Part shown: one piece after another, positions 21,723 through 29,513 of the stretch
Position numbering within the stretch: position 1 is the stretch's first letter
Layout: each line of letters opens with the position of its first letter
Assembly: GCA_900763705.1 (NCBI GenBank)
Contig: CAAFLG010000041.1
Coordinates: 1-31,889, forward strand
Origin: an uncultured Oscillospiraceae bacterium
GTDB lineage: Bacteria > Bacillota > Clostridia > Oscillospirales > Oscillospiraceae
Direction of reading: 5' to 3'
DNA: 31,889 bases
Made by a program: the position numbers and the translations under genes
The notes under the pieces: generated by a model
What the model was told of the DNA's origin: nothing
Seen by the model: only the letters and a program-made list of their open reading frames with translations
Database searches by the model: none

Positions 21723-23141
21723 TTACTTCTTTTTCTTGAGGTCGTGCACCGGGTCATTGGAGTGCTTGACCACGAGGTTCGTAAGGGCGAAGAGGGCGAT
21801 GACGTTGGGGATGACCATGAGGTTGTTGAACATATCGCTCAGCTCCCAGACGAGGTCGTTGGCCATCATCGTGCCGAGGAAGATGAAGATGAGCGCGAGG
21901 ACGGTGTAGACAATGACGCTCTTCTTGCCAAAGAGGTAAGCGACGTTGATCTTACCGAAGAGGTTCCAGCCGAGGATGGTGGAGAAGGCGAAGAAGAACA
22001 GGCATACCGCGACAAACATGTTGCCCGCGGACTCGCCGAAGACGACGCCAAACGCGGTCTGGGCGAGGTTGGCCTTGCCGAGCGTGGTGGACGCGGCAGC
22101 GGCGCCGCACTCGTGGAGGGGGCCGCCCTCAGTGTAGAGGGTGGAGATGATGACGAGCGCGTTGAGGGTCAGGACGACGAAGGTATCGACGAACACACCG
22201 ATCATGGCGACAACGCCCTGGTCGTGCGGGGTCTTGACGTGCGCGAGAGCGTGGGCGTGGGGGGTAGAACCCATACCGGCCTCATTGGAGAACAGGCCGC
22301 GCTTTGCACCCTGGGAGATAGCGGTCTTGATGGCATAGCCGAAGCCGCCGCCGATGATGGCCTGCGGAGCAAAGGCATACTTGAAGATCATGCCGAAGGT
22401 CGCGGGAATGTACTTGATGCGGGCGATGAGAACGACGAGGCCGCCGAGCAGGAAGATCGCAGCCATGATGGGGACGACCTTCTCGGTGACGGAAGCGAGG
22501 CGCTGCACGCCGCCGATGAAGATGAAGCCGCAGATGGCGACGAGCACGAGACCAACGATCCAGGACGGGATGCCGAAAGCAGTCTGCATCGTGGAGCCGA
22601 TGGAGTTGGACTGCACCATGCAGCCGAAGAAGCCGAGCGCCAGCGTGATGGCGATGGCGAAGAAAGCGGCGAGGAACTTGCCGAGGCCGCCCTTGAAGGC
22701 TGTGGTGATGTAATAGACGGGGCCACCCTTGATGTTGCCGTCCTCTTCGACGATGCGGGTCTCCTGCGCGAGGGTCGCCTCAGCGTAGATGGTGGCCATG
22801 CCGAAGAAGGCGATCAGCCACATCCAGAAGATGGCGCCGGGGCCGCCGGTGAGGATGGCGCCGGAAGCGCCGACGATGTTGCCCGTACCGACCTGCGCTG
22901 CGATGGCGGTGGCGAGCGCCTGGAAGGAGCTCATACCGCTCTCGTGCTTCTTACCGTTGAGCGACAGGTTGCCGAACACGCTGTTCCAGCCCTCTTTGAA
23001 GCAGCGGATCTGGACGAAGCGGGTCTTGATGGAGTACCAGAAACCAATGCCGAGCAGCAGGAACACAAGGATGTAGTTGCTCAGATACTCATTGATCTTG
23101 CATGCAATTGGGTATAGTGTGGCTTCGATAGATGCGATCAT
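21723..23141 (-). CDS. Sodium:alanine/glycine symporter family protein (AGCS), first copy
   Basis: A 472-residue membrane protein with about eleven helices that couples amino-acid uptake to sodium. The family blocks are present: KTRFVQIRCFKEG (about 39-51), AAQVGTGNIVGASGAI with the usual asparagine (N88), FFGMATIYAEATLAQ, GGPVYYI, GGVQRLASVTEKVVPIMA and KRGLFSNEAGMGSTPHAHA. The ATG at 23141 has AGGAGAG upstream; the reading frame extends 51 codons further but only through the leader terminator and riboswitch. Control is by a glycine riboswitch and attenuator at 23165-23345, so glycine is the likely physiological substrate. It is a close paralogue of the neighbouring symporter. Confidence 0.94.
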   Translation of the reverse strand: MIASIEATLYPIACKINEYLSNYILVFLLLGIGFWYSIKTRFVQIRCFKEGWNSVFGNLSLNGKKHESGMSSFQALATAIAAQVGTGNIVGASGAILTGGPGAIFWMWLIAFFGMATIYAEATLAQETRIVEEDGNIKGGPVYYITTAFKGGLGKFLAAFFAIAITLALGFFGCMVQSNSIGSTMQTAFGIPSWIVGLVLVAICGFIFIGGVQRLASVTEKVVPIMAAIFLLGGLVVLIARIKYIPATFGMIFKYAFAPQAIIGGGFGYAIKTAISQGAKRGLFSNEAGMGSTPHAHALAHVKTPHDQGVVAMIGVFVDTFVVLTLNALVIISTLYTEGGPLHECGAAAASTTLGKANLAQTAFGVVFGESAGNMFVAVCLFFFAFSTILGWNLFGKINVAYLFGKKSVIVYTVLALIFIFLGTMMANDLVWELSDMFNNLMVIPNVIALFALTNLVVKHSNDPVHDLKKKK

Positions 23142-23156
23142 AATTCTTTCTCTCCT

Positions 23157-23198
23157 AAAAAACAAAAAAGAAGTTGCCGATACGAAAACCAGCAACTC
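23157..23198 (-). terminator. Leader terminator upstream of the first symporter gene
   Basis: On the minus strand AGTTGC and GCAACT (arms at 23192-23197 and 23172-23177) form a stem followed by two long T-runs (complement of 23157-23169), just before the ribosome site. It lies between the glycine aptamer and the start codon, so it is the likely expression platform. Confidence 0.65.
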
Positions 23199-23258
23199 CG
23201 GAAGAGACATTTGATTAAGTGCGGGAACAAACGGCGCGCGACGAAAAACGTCCTTCGC

Positions 23259-23345
23259 TCCTCTGTCCCTTTGCCTGAGAGATTCGACCATCATGGTCTT
23301 GCACCTTCGGCACCCAACTAAATGAGTTCTCCAGAGTTTCCTCGG
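23259..23345 (-). ncRNA. Glycine riboswitch, single aptamer
   Basis: Read on the minus strand: AACTCTGGAGAAC, then GGGTGCCGAAGGTGCAA, a variable stem (GACCATGATGGTC), then CTCTCAGGCAAAGGGACAGA. These are the conserved segments of a glycine aptamer in the right order. No second aptamer is seen on either side, so it is a singlet rather than the common tandem form. The symporter it precedes fits glycine control. Confidence 0.93.
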
Positions 23346-23407
23346 CCTCCGGTTTGCGAGATCCCGGAAGCGTCATCGGTAGATATTCGTTTGTTTCAGC
23401 GTAAAAA

Positions 23408-23436
23408 AGGTTAACACGCCGTAAAGAAGAAGTCAA
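23408..23436 (-). promoter_or_regulatory. Possible promoter for the first riboswitch-symporter unit
   Basis: On the minus strand TTGACT (complement of 23431-23436), a 17-base spacer and TAACCT (complement of 23408-23413). The -10 is weak. Confidence 0.45.
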
Positions 23437-23569
23437 GAGAGGCGGCGGTTCCAAAAGCACCAAAGATTCAAGGCAAATATTATGCAAATTGATGAGGAAC
23501 TTTCGTTTATTTAATGATTGCGAGAGGGAAGAACAAAAAATGAAGGGAAAATTGCAAAATCCGCACATA

Positions 23570-23603
23570 AGAAAAGGTCGGCCACAAAAATTTGCAGCCG
23601 ACC
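23570..23603 (-). terminator. Terminator after the second symporter gene
   Basis: On the minus strand GGTCGGC and GCCGACC (arms 23597-23603 and 23576-23582) form a stem followed by CTTTTCTT, 21 bases after the stop codon. It separates the two tandem symporter units. Confidence 0.65.
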
Positions 23604-23623
23604 CATGCAAAATCGCGCGTTTT

Positions 23624-25039
23624 TTACCGTCCGGACAGCTTATCGGAGCTGTGTGAGTGCTTGACGACGTGGCTCGTGAGGGCGAAGAGGGCGATGACGT
23701 TGGGGATGACCATGAGCTGGTTGAACAGGTCGCTCAGTTCCCAGACAAGGTCGTTGGACATCGCGGTGCCGAGGTAGATGAAGACGAGCGCAAGGCAGGT
23801 GTAGACACCGCGGCTCTTTTCGCCGAAGAGGTAGATCATGTTGATCTTGCCGAAGAGGTTCCAGCTGAGGATCGTGGAGAAGGCAAAGAAGAAGAGGCAC
23901 ACCGCAACGAACATATTGCCCGCGGTCTCGCCGAAGACCGTGCCGAAGGCGCTCTGGGCAAGGTTCGTCTTGTTGAAGACGGTGCTGGCTGCCGCCGCGC
24001 CGCAGCCGGCGAGCGGGCCGTCACCCGCGTAGAGCGTGGAGATGATGACGAGCGCGTTGAGCGTGAGGATGATGAACATATCGATGAACACGCCGACGAT
24101 GGCGACAACGCCCTGTTCGTGGGGGTTCTTGACGTTGGCGAGCGCGTGGGCGTGGGGCGTGGAGCCCATACCGGCCTCGTTGGAGAAAAGGCCGCGCTTT
24201 ACGCCCTGCGAGATGGCGGTCTTGATGGCATAGCCGAAGCCGCCGCCGATGATGGCCTGCGGCTCAAAGGCATAGCGGAAGATCAGGCCAAAGGTCTCGG
24301 GGACATACTTGATGCGGACGGCGAGCACGATAAGACCGCCGGCGAGGAAGACCGCCGCCATGATGGGGACGACCTTTTCCGTGACGGAGGCGAGGCGCTG
24401 CACGCCGCCGAGGAAGATGAACGAGCAGATGGCGACAAGAATGAGGCCGACGGCCCACGAGCGGATGCCGAAGGCGGTCTCCATCGTTGCGCCGATGGAG
24501 TTGGACTGCACCATGCAGCCCATGAAGCCGAGGGCAAGGATGATGGCGGTGGCGAAGAAACCCGCGAGGAACCTGCCGAAGCGGCCCTTGAAGGCGGTGG
24601 TGATATAGTAGACCGGACCGCCGCGGATGGAGCCGTCCTCATCGACGATGCGCGTTTCCTGCGCGAGCGTCGCCTCGGCATAGATGGTCGCCATGCCGAA
24701 AAACGAGATGACCCACATCCAGAACACCGCGCCCGGGCCGCCGGTGAGGATGGCGCCGGCAACGCCGACGATGATGCCCGTGCCGACCTGCGCGGCGATG
24801 GCGGTGGCGAGCGCCTGGAACGAGCTCATGCCGCCGCCGTCGCCCTTCTTGCCGTTGAGCGTGAGGTTGCCGAAGACCTTGTTCCAGCCCTCCTTGAAGC
24901 AGCGGATCTGGACGAAACGGGTCTTCACGGTGTACCAGATGCCGACGCCGAGCAGCAGGAAGACCAGAACATAGTTGCTCAGGTATTCGTTGACGGTCTG
25001 AACGGCGGATAGGATCGAAGTTTCTGCAATGGTTGTCAT
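23624..25039 (-). CDS. Sodium:alanine/glycine symporter family protein (AGCS), second copy
   Basis: A 471-residue paralogue of the first symporter, similar along its whole length, with the same blocks: KTRFVQIRCFKEGWNKVFGN, FFGMATIYAEATLAQETRI, GGPVYYITTAFKG, GGVQRLASVTEKVVPIMAA and GLFSNEAGMGSTPHAHA. One notable change is AAQVGTGIIVG, with isoleucine (I89) where the first copy and nearly all family members have asparagine. The ATG at 25039 is preferred because GAGAGGG lies six bases upstream; an adjacent ATG at 25042 is equally in frame. It has its own glycine riboswitch and leader terminator. The two genes probably arose by tandem duplication that included the regulatory leader. Confidence 0.93.
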   Translation of the reverse strand: MTTIAETSILSAVQTVNEYLSNYVLVFLLLGVGIWYTVKTRFVQIRCFKEGWNKVFGNLTLNGKKGDGGGMSSFQALATAIAAQVGTGIIVGVAGAILTGGPGAVFWMWVISFFGMATIYAEATLAQETRIVDEDGSIRGGPVYYITTAFKGRFGRFLAGFFATAIILALGFMGCMVQSNSIGATMETAFGIRSWAVGLILVAICSFIFLGGVQRLASVTEKVVPIMAAVFLAGGLIVLAVRIKYVPETFGLIFRYAFEPQAIIGGGFGYAIKTAISQGVKRGLFSNEAGMGSTPHAHALANVKNPHEQGVVAIVGVFIDMFIILTLNALVIISTLYAGDGPLAGCGAAAASTVFNKTNLAQSAFGTVFGETAGNMFVAVCLFFFAFSTILSWNLFGKINMIYLFGEKSRGVYTCLALVFIYLGTAMSNDLVWELSDLFNQLMVIPNVIALFALTSHVVKHSHSSDKLSGR

Positions 25040-25071
25040 CATGTTCCCTCTCAGCATTAAAAAAGAATAGA

Positions 25072-25113
25072 GAAAAAGAAAAGCTGCCGATCAAAACGGA
25101 AGATCGGCAGCTT
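25072..25113 (-). terminator. Leader terminator upstream of the second symporter gene
   Basis: Perfect 12-base arms AAGCTGCCGATC (25081-25092) and GATCGGCAGCTT (25102-25113). On the minus strand a T-rich run (complement of 25071-25080) follows. It lies between the glycine aptamer and the start codon. Confidence 0.75.
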
Positions 25114-25165
25114 AAAAAACAAAAGAGAAACAGGCGGCGGAAAAAATCGGCGCGATGCCGGCAGT

Positions 25166-25264
25166 GTCTCCGTCCCTTTGCCTGAGAGATTCGGCCTTAA
25201 CATTTTTCGGTCAAGGCGTTGCCCCTTCGGCACCCAACTGAATGAGTTCTCCAGAGTTTCCGAT
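25166..25264 (-). ncRNA. Glycine riboswitch, single aptamer, second copy
   Basis: On the minus strand: AACTCTGGAGAAC, GGGTGCCGAAGGGGCAA, a longer variable arm (CCTTGACC to GGCCG), then CTCTCAGGCAAAGGGACGGA. The first 30 bases are nearly identical to the copy at 23259-23345 while the variable arm differs in length. No neighbouring second aptamer is seen. Confidence 0.93.
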
Positions 25265-25322
25265 GGCGTTCAGTTTCAAAAAGATCCTGAAAACCGTGTA
25301 TCTTCGCTTGTTTCGCCCGAAC

Positions 25323-25351
25323 AGAATATCATGGCGGGGAAGAGAAATCAA
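25323..25351 (-). promoter_or_regulatory. Promoter of the second riboswitch-symporter unit
   Basis: On the minus strand TTGATT (complement of 25346-25351), a 17-base spacer and TATTCT (complement of 25323-25328), about 60 bases before the aptamer. Confidence 0.6.
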
Positions 25352-25424
25352 TGGAAGTATTTGGGGAGAAAATGAATGGTTTGATGCAGAATATCGTACA
25401 TAATGACGGTGGAGCTGCAAAAAA

Positions 25425-26330
25425 TTAGTCAGACTGCGGAGGGGGCTGCATTTTTTCAAGCAGGTCCTGCGCAAAACGCTGCGTGGCGGCACTGGGCGGC
25501 ACGCTGCGCAGCATACAGAGATCCACGCTGCGCGGCGGGATGGAGAACGAGGTCGAAAGCTCGCGGATCTCGCCGCGATCCAGCTCACTCTGCACGAACT
25601 CGCGCGTGACGCCCGCGACGCCGAAGCCAATCTTGGCAAGGTCGACAAGCAGGCTGCGCGCGCCGAGCTCGATCTCGGGCGTGAGCTTGATGCCGCGCTG
25701 GAGGAAATACTTTTCAATATAGGTGCGCGAGGAGGCTTTCTTCTCAAGCAGGATGAGCGGGAAGGCGGCGATCTCCTCGGGCGTGTAGGAATGGGAGAAG
25801 TCGCAGGGATAGTCCGGCGCGGCGACAAAGCAGGTGTGCGTTTGCAGGCAGGGGACGTGCTCGAGATCGTCCGCGTCGCCCGGCGCGCTTGCGAAGGCAA
25901 TATCGACCCGCCCGGCGCGCAGAAGCCCCAGCACCTTGTAGCTGCGGCCGCTGATGATGCGGATGTGGATGTTGGGGTAGCAGCGGTGGAAGCCGTCAAG
26001 ATACGGCAGGAGGAACTGGCTCGTCACCGTGTCGCTCGCGCCGATCACGAGCGTACCGGCCTGAAGCGTGCGCGTCTGCTGGAGCTTGTCCTCGCCCGTT
26101 TCGAGAAGACCGATGGCGCTGCGTACATATTCAAATAGAAGGCGACCGTCCTCGGTGAGCGTGACGCCGCGCGGCGAGCGCAGGAAAAGGCGCGTGCCGA
26201 GCTGCTGCTCGAGCTGCTTGACGCTCTGGCTGACGGCGGACTGCGACAGATAGAGATTTTCGGCGGCGAGGGAGATGTTGCCGGCTTCGGCGACCTCGCG
26301 GAAAACGCGGTAGAGCTCCAGTTTGACCAT
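25425..26330 (-). CDS. LysR-family transcriptional regulator
   Basis: A 301-residue regulator with an N-terminal helix-turn-helix (LYRVFREVAEAGNISLAAENL, then YLSQSAVSQSVKQLEQQLG) and LFLRSPRGVTLTEDG; residues 90-290 form the effector domain, containing GTLVIGASDTVTSQFLLP. Full length for the family. The ATG at 26330 has AGGAGG upstream. It is divergent from the CofE-like gene, with an AT dyad at 26358-26371 between them, so that gene is the likely target. Its tail lies about 75 bases from the symporter promoter, but the symporter already has riboswitch control. Confidence 0.9.
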   Translation of the reverse strand: MVKLELYRVFREVAEAGNISLAAENLYLSQSAVSQSVKQLEQQLGTRLFLRSPRGVTLTEDGRLLFEYVRSAIGLLETGEDKLQQTRTLQAGTLVIGASDTVTSQFLLPYLDGFHRCYPNIHIRIISGRSYKVLGLLRAGRVDIAFASAPGDADDLEHVPCLQTHTCFVAAPDYPCDFSHSYTPEEIAAFPLILLEKKASSRTYIEKYFLQRGIKLTPEIELGARSLLVDLAKIGFGVAGVTREFVQSELDRGEIRELSTSFSIPPRSVDLCMLRSVPPSAATQRFAQDLLEKMQPPPQSD

Positions 26331-26357
26331 CGGCGGCTCCTCCTGTCATAAGAAATC

Positions 26358-26371
26358 ATAATAGCTATTAT
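26358..26371. promoter_or_regulatory. AT palindrome, candidate LysR operator
   Basis: A perfect 14-base palindrome ATAATAGCTATTAT centred about 55 bases upstream of the expected start of the CofE-like transcript. That is the usual position of a LysR recognition site. Assignment to the adjacent regulator is inference. Confidence 0.55.
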
Positions 26372-26384
26372 TGAAAAACGATAC

Positions 26385-26413
26385 TTTACTTATCACTCTG
26401 GGGTGATTATAAT
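26385..26413 (+). promoter_or_regulatory. Promoter of the CofE-like gene
   Basis: TTTACT (26385-26390), a 17-base spacer and TATAAT (26408-26413). The leader of about 90 bases before the ATG contains no structure I recognise. Confidence 0.65.
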
Positions 26414-26509
26414 ACAGGGCTGTGTGATTTTCAAGAGCGGGAAATTTCGCTCATTGATCAAGGATAAAAACTGCAACCGGACAAGATATTAATATCGAAG
26501 GAGAATGCT

Positions 26510-27703
26510 ATGAGAACGATCGGAACCGTTGCGCGCGGCGTGCGCGCGCCCATCATCCGCAAAGGGGACAACATTGCTGAGGTCGCCGCTGCTTCCGTGG
26601 TGGAAGCGTGGAAGGAAGCCGGTATCGAGCCGCGCGACCGCGACGTGGTGGCGATCACGGAGTCCGTGGTGGCGCGTGCGCAGGGCAACTACGCAACGCT
26701 CGACCAGATCGCGAAAGACGTGCGCGAGAAGACCGGCGGCGGCACCGTGGGCGTGGCGTTCCCCATCCTCAGCCGCAACCGCTTCTCCCTGCTGCTGCGC
26801 GGCATGGCGATGGGCTGCAAGAAGATCGTGCTGCTGCTCTCCTACCCCTCCGACGAGGTGGGCAACGGCATTGTTGACTGGGACAAGCTCGATGCGGCGG
26901 GCGTCGATCCCTACCGCGATGTGCTGACGGTCGCGCAGTTCCGCGAGAAGTTCGGCGCGGCGGTGCACCCCTTCACGGGCGTTGACTACATCGACTTCTA
27001 TTCCGGCATCATCACCGACGCCGGCGCCGAGGTCGAGGTCCTCTTCGGCAACCGCGTGCAGACGCTGCTCGACTACACCGACACCGTCATCACCTGCGAC
27101 ATCCACACCCGCGCGCGCAGCAAGCGCCTGCTGAAGGCGGGCGGCGCGAAGACCGTGCTGGGCCTTGACGACCTGCTCACCAAGAGCGTGGACGGCAGCG
27201 GCTACAACGAGGAATACGGTCTGCTCGGCTCCAACAAGGCGACCGAGGAGACGATCAAGCTCTTCCCGCGCGACTGCATGGTGGTCGCCGAGGAGCTCAG
27301 CGCGCTGCTGTGCAGAGCCAGCGGCAAGCACATCGAGGCCATGGTCTACGGCGACGGCGCGTTCAAGGACCCCGTCGGCAAGATCTGGGAGCTGGCTGAC
27401 CCCGTCGTTTCCCCGGGCTACACCAAGGGCCTTGTCGGCACGCCCAACGAGCTCAAGCTCAAGTACCTCGCCGACAATGACTTCGGCGATCTCAAGGGCG
27501 AGGCGCTCAAGGCGGCCATCGAGGAGCGCATCCGCGAGAAGACGGACGAGAGCCTGGTTGGCAACATGGTGTCTGAGGGCACGACCCCCCGCCGCCTGAC
27601 CGACCTCATCGGTTCTCTCTGCGACCTCACGAGCGGCAGCGGAGACAAGGGCACGCCCATCGTCTACATCCAGGGCTACTTCGACAATTACTCCAACGAC
27701 TGA
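26510..27703 (+). CDS. Coenzyme F420-0:L-glutamate ligase family protein (CofE-like)
   Basis: A 397-residue protein of the F420_ligase family. True CofE adds glutamate to coenzyme F420-0 using GTP; this longer form is common in Clostridia that are not known to make F420. Visible features are GTVARGVRAPIIRKGDN at the start, RDRDVVAITESVVARAQGNY (about 41-60), FPILSRNRFSLLLRGMAMG, LLSYPSDEVGN, and a second half with HPFTGVDYIDFY and VVSPGYTKGLVGTPNELK. The ATG follows GAAGGAGA. It is divergent from a LysR gene and ends at a bidirectional terminator, so it is a single-gene unit. The acceptor is unknown; gamma-glutamylation of another small molecule is possible. Confidence 0.82.
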   Translation: MRTIGTVARGVRAPIIRKGDNIAEVAAASVVEAWKEAGIEPRDRDVVAITESVVARAQGNYATLDQIAKDVREKTGGGTVGVAFPILSRNRFSLLLRGMAMGCKKIVLLLSYPSDEVGNGIVDWDKLDAAGVDPYRDVLTVAQFREKFGAAVHPFTGVDYIDFYSGIITDAGAEVEVLFGNRVQTLLDYTDTVITCDIHTRARSKRLLKAGGAKTVLGLDDLLTKSVDGSGYNEEYGLLGSNKATEETIKLFPRDCMVVAEELSALLCRASGKHIEAMVYGDGAFKDPVGKIWELADPVVSPGYTKGLVGTPNELKLKYLADNDFGDLKGEALKAAIEERIREKTDESLVGNMVSEGTTPRRLTDLIGSLCDLTSGSGDKGTPIVYIQGYFDNYSND

Positions 27704-27716
27704 GCAAGATGAAAAT

Positions 27717-27755
27717 AAAAAGCATCGCATCTCAAATGAGATGCGATGCTTTTTT
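27717..27755. terminator. Bidirectional terminator between the CofE-like gene and mrp
   Basis: 18-base arms AAAAAGCATCGCATCTCA (27717-27734) and its complement (27737-27754) with a two-base loop; the flanking genes are convergent. Confidence 0.9.
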
Positions 27756-27766
27756 GCGTTTTACGG

Positions 27767-28603
27767 TCAGTCGGCGCGCTTTTCGGCTTTTTCGAGCGCG
27801 TCGGCCACGGGGGAGAGCCAGGCGCCCTCAAAATCCTCGATGCGGCCCTCGTCCGCGAGAGACGCGAGCGCGGGATCGATGGGCATCTGCGCGAGAAGGG
27901 GCAGGGAGTGGCGCAGGGCGGCCTGCTCGCTCTTGCCTTCGCCGAAGAGGTAGATCTTCTTGCCGCAGTCGGGGCAGGCGACGTAGCTCATGTTCTCCAC
28001 GAGACCGACGATGGGGATATCCATCTTCTCGGCCATCTTCACGGCCTTTTCAACGACCATGGAGACAAGATCCTGCGGGGAGGTGACGATGACGATGCCA
28101 TCGAGCGGGATGGACTGGAACACGCTCAGCGGCACGTCGCCCGTGCCGGGGGGCATATCGACGAAGAGATAGTCGACATCCCAGACAACATCCGTCCAGA
28201 ACTGCTGGACAACGCCGCCGATGACGGGGCCGCGCCAGATGACGGGGTCGGTCTCATCCTCGAGCAGCAGGTTGATGGACATCAGCTCGACGCCCGTGCG
28301 GCTCGCGCAGGGATAGAGCCCCGTCTGCGTGCCGACGGCCTTGTCGTGCACGCCGAAGGCCTTGGGGATGGAAGGACCGGTGATGTCGGCGTCCATCACG
28401 CCAACCTTGAAGCCGCGGCGCTGCATGGTGACGGCAAGCTGGCTTGTGACCATGGACTTGCCGACGCCGCCCTTGCCGGACACAACGCCGAACACCTTTC
28501 CGATGCGGCTTTCCGGGTGCGGGGCCTTGCGCAGCGACTGCGGCGTAGTGCGCTCCGAGCAGCTCTCGCCGCAGGTGGAGCAATTATGCGTACATTCGCT
28601 CAT
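27767..28603 (-). CDS. mrp: Mrp/NBP35 family P-loop ATPase, iron-sulfur cluster carrier
   Basis: A 278-residue cytoplasmic ATPase that carries and delivers iron-sulfur clusters. It has the NBP35-type N-terminal four-cysteine motif (C4, C8, C11, C15 in CTHNCSTCGESC), the deviant Walker A SGKGGVGKS (42-50), MDADITGPSIP, VDMPPGTGDVPL and the C-terminal CxxC pair (C210, C213 in ACPDCG) that binds the bridging cluster. Length is normal. The ribosome site AAAGGAG lies rather far (about 12 bases) from the ATG at 28603. A promoter in the 76-base gap upstream suggests it is not solely dependent on the genes before it. Confidence 0.94.
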   Translation of the reverse strand: MSECTHNCSTCGESCSERTTPQSLRKAPHPESRIGKVFGVVSGKGGVGKSMVTSQLAVTMQRRGFKVGVMDADITGPSIPKAFGVHDKAVGTQTGLYPCASRTGVELMSINLLLEDETDPVIWRGPVIGGVVQQFWTDVVWDVDYLFVDMPPGTGDVPLSVFQSIPLDGIVIVTSPQDLVSMVVEKAVKMAEKMDIPIVGLVENMSYVACPDCGKKIYLFGEGKSEQAALRHSLPLLAQMPIDPALASLADEGRIEDFEGAWLSPVADALEKAEKRAD

Positions 28604-28641
28604 AGTTTTTATGATCTCCTTTGAAGGATGGATTCTGCATC

Positions 28642-28670
28642 AGTGTATACCAGTCGGGACGCGAAGTCAA
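28642..28670 (-). promoter_or_regulatory. mrp promoter
   Basis: On the minus strand TTGACT (complement of 28665-28670), a 17-base spacer and TACACT (complement of 28642-28647), about 40 bases before the mrp ATG. Confidence 0.55.
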
Positions 28671-28679
28671 CAGGGGGGC

Positions 28680-29483
28680 TCAGTCCTTGTGCTCGGCCTC
28701 GCCCTCATTCAGGCGGGCGCGGATGGCGGCAAGCAGATCCTCGCGCGACTTGCGGATCTCAGGGTGGGAGTGGAGCAGGCGGCGCTCGAAGATATCGGCG
28801 CTGTCGCGCAGGGCGCGGGCACGCTCGCGCACCTCGGCACGGCGCTCTGCCTTGCGCTCCTGATTTTCCTCGCGCTTTTCGGCAACGTAGTCCTTGAGCT
28901 CGGTCTGCAGCTCGCGCAGCTTGCCCATCTGGGAGCTGAGCTGGAAGGCGCTGCGGAAGGAGAGGATCGTGTCCATGAGGTAAATGCCGAAGATGAACGA
29001 GGCGAGCGGCACGGTGATGGCCGCGCCGAGACCTGTGATGTGCGCCCAGAGCCACGGCTGCACAACATGACACAAAAGAACGCTCGCAAGGCCGAAGCAC
29101 GCGGAGTTCAAAAGGCAGACGCGGCCGTTGATCTGGAACTTATAGTGGGAGTAGTCCCACCAGCGCATATGGAAGAGCTTTTCCATGATCCAGCTTGTAA
29201 AGTATTCAAGGATCGACGTGACGATCGCACCGAAGATGAACGTCAGCACCGGGTTTTTGAAGCCACCGTGCAGACAGTAGAGCACGAGCAGCGCACCGTG
29301 ACCATAAATGGGGCAGAGGAAGCCGTTGAGAAAGCCTCTCTTTTCGCAGATGTGGCCCTTGGGGATGGAGCAGTACAGCATTTCGCCGCACCAGCCGAGG
29401 GTGCTGTAGGCGATGTAGAGCAGGAACAGCTCGCAGAGACCGATGAAGTCGCTGGGGAGGAGCAGGGCTTGCAATGTGGACAT
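28680..29483 (-). CDS. CmpB-family (PF06541) membrane protein
   Basis: A 267-residue protein with five or so hydrophobic helices in its first 190 residues and a charged, probably coiled-coil tail (ELKDYVAEKREENQERKAERR). The segments YSTLGWCGEMLYCSIPKGHICEKRGFL, CPIYGHGALLVLY and ILEYFTSWIMEKLFHMRWWDYS identify the family often annotated as putative ABC transporter permease, CmpB type. No ATPase of a normal ABC transporter is beside it, and the annotation as a permease is doubtful for the family as a whole. It follows the large ATPase gene by 30 bases and is likely cotranscribed with it. The function is unknown. Confidence 0.8.
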   Translation of the reverse strand: MSTLQALLLPSDFIGLCELFLLYIAYSTLGWCGEMLYCSIPKGHICEKRGFLNGFLCPIYGHGALLVLYCLHGGFKNPVLTFIFGAIVTSILEYFTSWIMEKLFHMRWWDYSHYKFQINGRVCLLNSACFGLASVLLCHVVQPWLWAHITGLGAAITVPLASFIFGIYLMDTILSFRSAFQLSSQMGKLRELQTELKDYVAEKREENQERKAERRAEVRERARALRDSADIFERRLLHSHPEIRKSREDLLAAIRARLNEGEAEHKD

Positions 29484-29513
29484 AAAAGAGTTCTCCTTTT
29501 CAGAAAGAATGGG

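Noticed and set aside
23142..23294. A 51-residue N-terminal extension of the first symporter
   Set aside because: The extension would be translated from the riboswitch and terminator region, and the ATG at 23141 has a proper ribosome site and the conserved N-terminus.
21744..25012. Two long acidic plus-strand open frames (457 and 451 codons) opposite the symporters, which resemble each other
   Set aside because: Their mutual similarity is inherited from the paralogous symporters on the other strand. Their Asp/Glu/Gly-rich composition and lack of ribosome sites mark them as shadows.
23157..25264. CRISPR array suggested by two similar 30-base blocks near 23340 and 25260
   Set aside because: The blocks are conserved cores of two glycine riboswitches about 1.9 kb apart, not regularly spaced short repeats. 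No array was seen anywhere in the window.
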